Positions 63,232-64,000 of a DNA stretch of 64,000 nucleotides are shown in pieces (positions within the stretch are counted from its first letter, which is position 1; each line of letters starts with the position of its first letter). The DNA lies in the NCBI GenBank assembly GCA_020796225.1, contig CM036762.1, forward strand, positions 16,544,786 through 16,608,785. Direction: 5' to 3'. The notes beneath the pieces were generated by a model. It was not told the origin of the DNA and did not search any database. It was given only the letters and a program-made list of their open reading frames with translations. Source of the stretch: Arion vulgaris. Lineage: Eukaryota > Mollusca > Gastropoda > Stylommatophora > Arionidae. The position numbers were made by a program, and so were the translations under genes.

Positions 63232-64000
63232 GTAACTGCCAGATTACCTCAGTCTGTCAGCGCAAAAAACTAAAGCCGAGTTTATCTAGCAGTTACTTTA
63301 AAACAACTGCTACTTCAAGAGCCTCTATGATGGTTCACAGTGTGCAGTTCGCACTGATGGTGAACAAAGCGACTAGTTTATGGTTGAAACCAGAGTAAAA
63401 CAAGGCTGTATTTTATCTCCGCTATTGTTTGGAGTGGCCATTGACTGGGTGATACGAAAATATTGTAGGGGCGAAACTGGCATCGATTGGGTAGAAAATA
63501 GTCAACTAGAAGATTTGGATTTTGCAGATGATATTGCCTTGTAAAGTAGAAACAACCATTGTTTTCGCCCGTGTGGTGCCGGGGCCTACAAGGGAAGCAA
63601 AGAATAGTACCACTGCTGCCTGAGTGGTAACCGGGGCCCAAATTTGGGGTGTAAAGAATAGAACCACTGTTACCTGCCACGCATGTCGTAAGAGCGACTA
63701 AGGAGGTTTGGCTTAAATCGGATGCACATGTCCTAAACGTGTAGAAGTCTATGCGTTTAGGGGCCTATCAAACCAATGTGCAACGTATACACATTCTTGG
63801 CAAAGATCAGACATATCACAATGAGTGATTAAAATTGGTCGCAAAGAACAAACGCAAAGAAGAAGAAGAAGAAACAACCAAGACATGCAAAGAAAAACAG
63901 ACAACTTGACATCTATAGCATCAAAAGTTGGACTGCAGATAAGCTATGAAAAAACAAATATAATGAAGACACCTATAACAAGTAATGCAGATATCACACT
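63232..64000 (+). mobile_element. LINE reverse transcriptase fragment split by a composite SINE
   Basis: Left part: ETRVKQGCILSPLLFGVAID and LEDLDFADDIAL, the FADD catalytic box of a LINE polymerase. Right part (63870 on): NNQDMQRKTDNLTSIASKVG, LQISYEKTNI and beyond the window. The two fit together once the SINE is removed. Confidence 0.85.
63559..63869 (+). repeat. Composite SINE: A2 head followed by full SINE A
   Basis: 63567-63620 is an A2 head (CCCGTGTGGTGCCGGGGCCT, AGAATAGTACCACTGC), directly followed by SINE A to (GAA)n. A single duplication AGAAACAACCA (63548-63558, 63870-63880) flanks the pair. Confidence 0.85.

Overview
The window is nuclear DNA from an animal, almost certainly an invertebrate. 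It is visibly A+T-rich, with multi-kilobase introns, canonical GT-AG splice sites and very dense interspersed repeats (LINEs, several tRNA-like and (GAA)n-tailed SINE families, Penelope-like, piggyBac-like, mariner-like and hAT-like elements). The repeat and protein types would fit a lophotrochozoan or arthropod; I cannot name the species.

Two host genes are clear, both on the minus strand. (1) 6318-19535: a complete five-exon gene for RNA polymerase subunit RPB6 (RPABC2/POLR2F, 124 aa). (2) 27177-61205: the 3' part of adenylate kinase 9 (AK9), 17 exons and about 857 codons. Its 5' part, including at least one more P-loop, must lie beyond position 64000. A weak third candidate is a three-exon open frame on the plus strand (17112-18613) inside RPB6 intron 1; I do not recognise it.

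Layout. 1-5575: repeats downstream of RPB6. 5580-6282: a piggyBac-like element abutting the RPB6 3' end. 6318-19535: RPB6, whose introns carry a Penelope-like element (8586-9655), an RNase H LINE, an hAT-like element and SINEs. 19536-26900: intergenic repeats, including an inverted SINE pair. 26923-61205: AK9, with introns full of LINE 3' fragments, SINEs and a 40-bp minisatellite. 61206-64000: AK9 intron continuing out of the window, with a LINE reverse transcriptase fragment broken by a composite SINE.

The most interesting signals are structural. A Penelope-like insertion has duplicated the splice acceptor of RPB6 exon 4 as its target-site duplication. Several SINE families share a 5' head and/or a (GAA)n 3' tail, some of it also seen at LINE 3' ends, and there are chimeric and nested copies with clean target-site duplications. 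AK9 carries three YHS-like modules around its last kinase domain. Small indels in AK9 exons, together with a ragged tandem duplication near 61.3-61.8 kb, suggest either gene decay or residual long-read errors in this assembly. I saw no prokaryotic features, no CRISPR array and no tRNA or rRNA gene.
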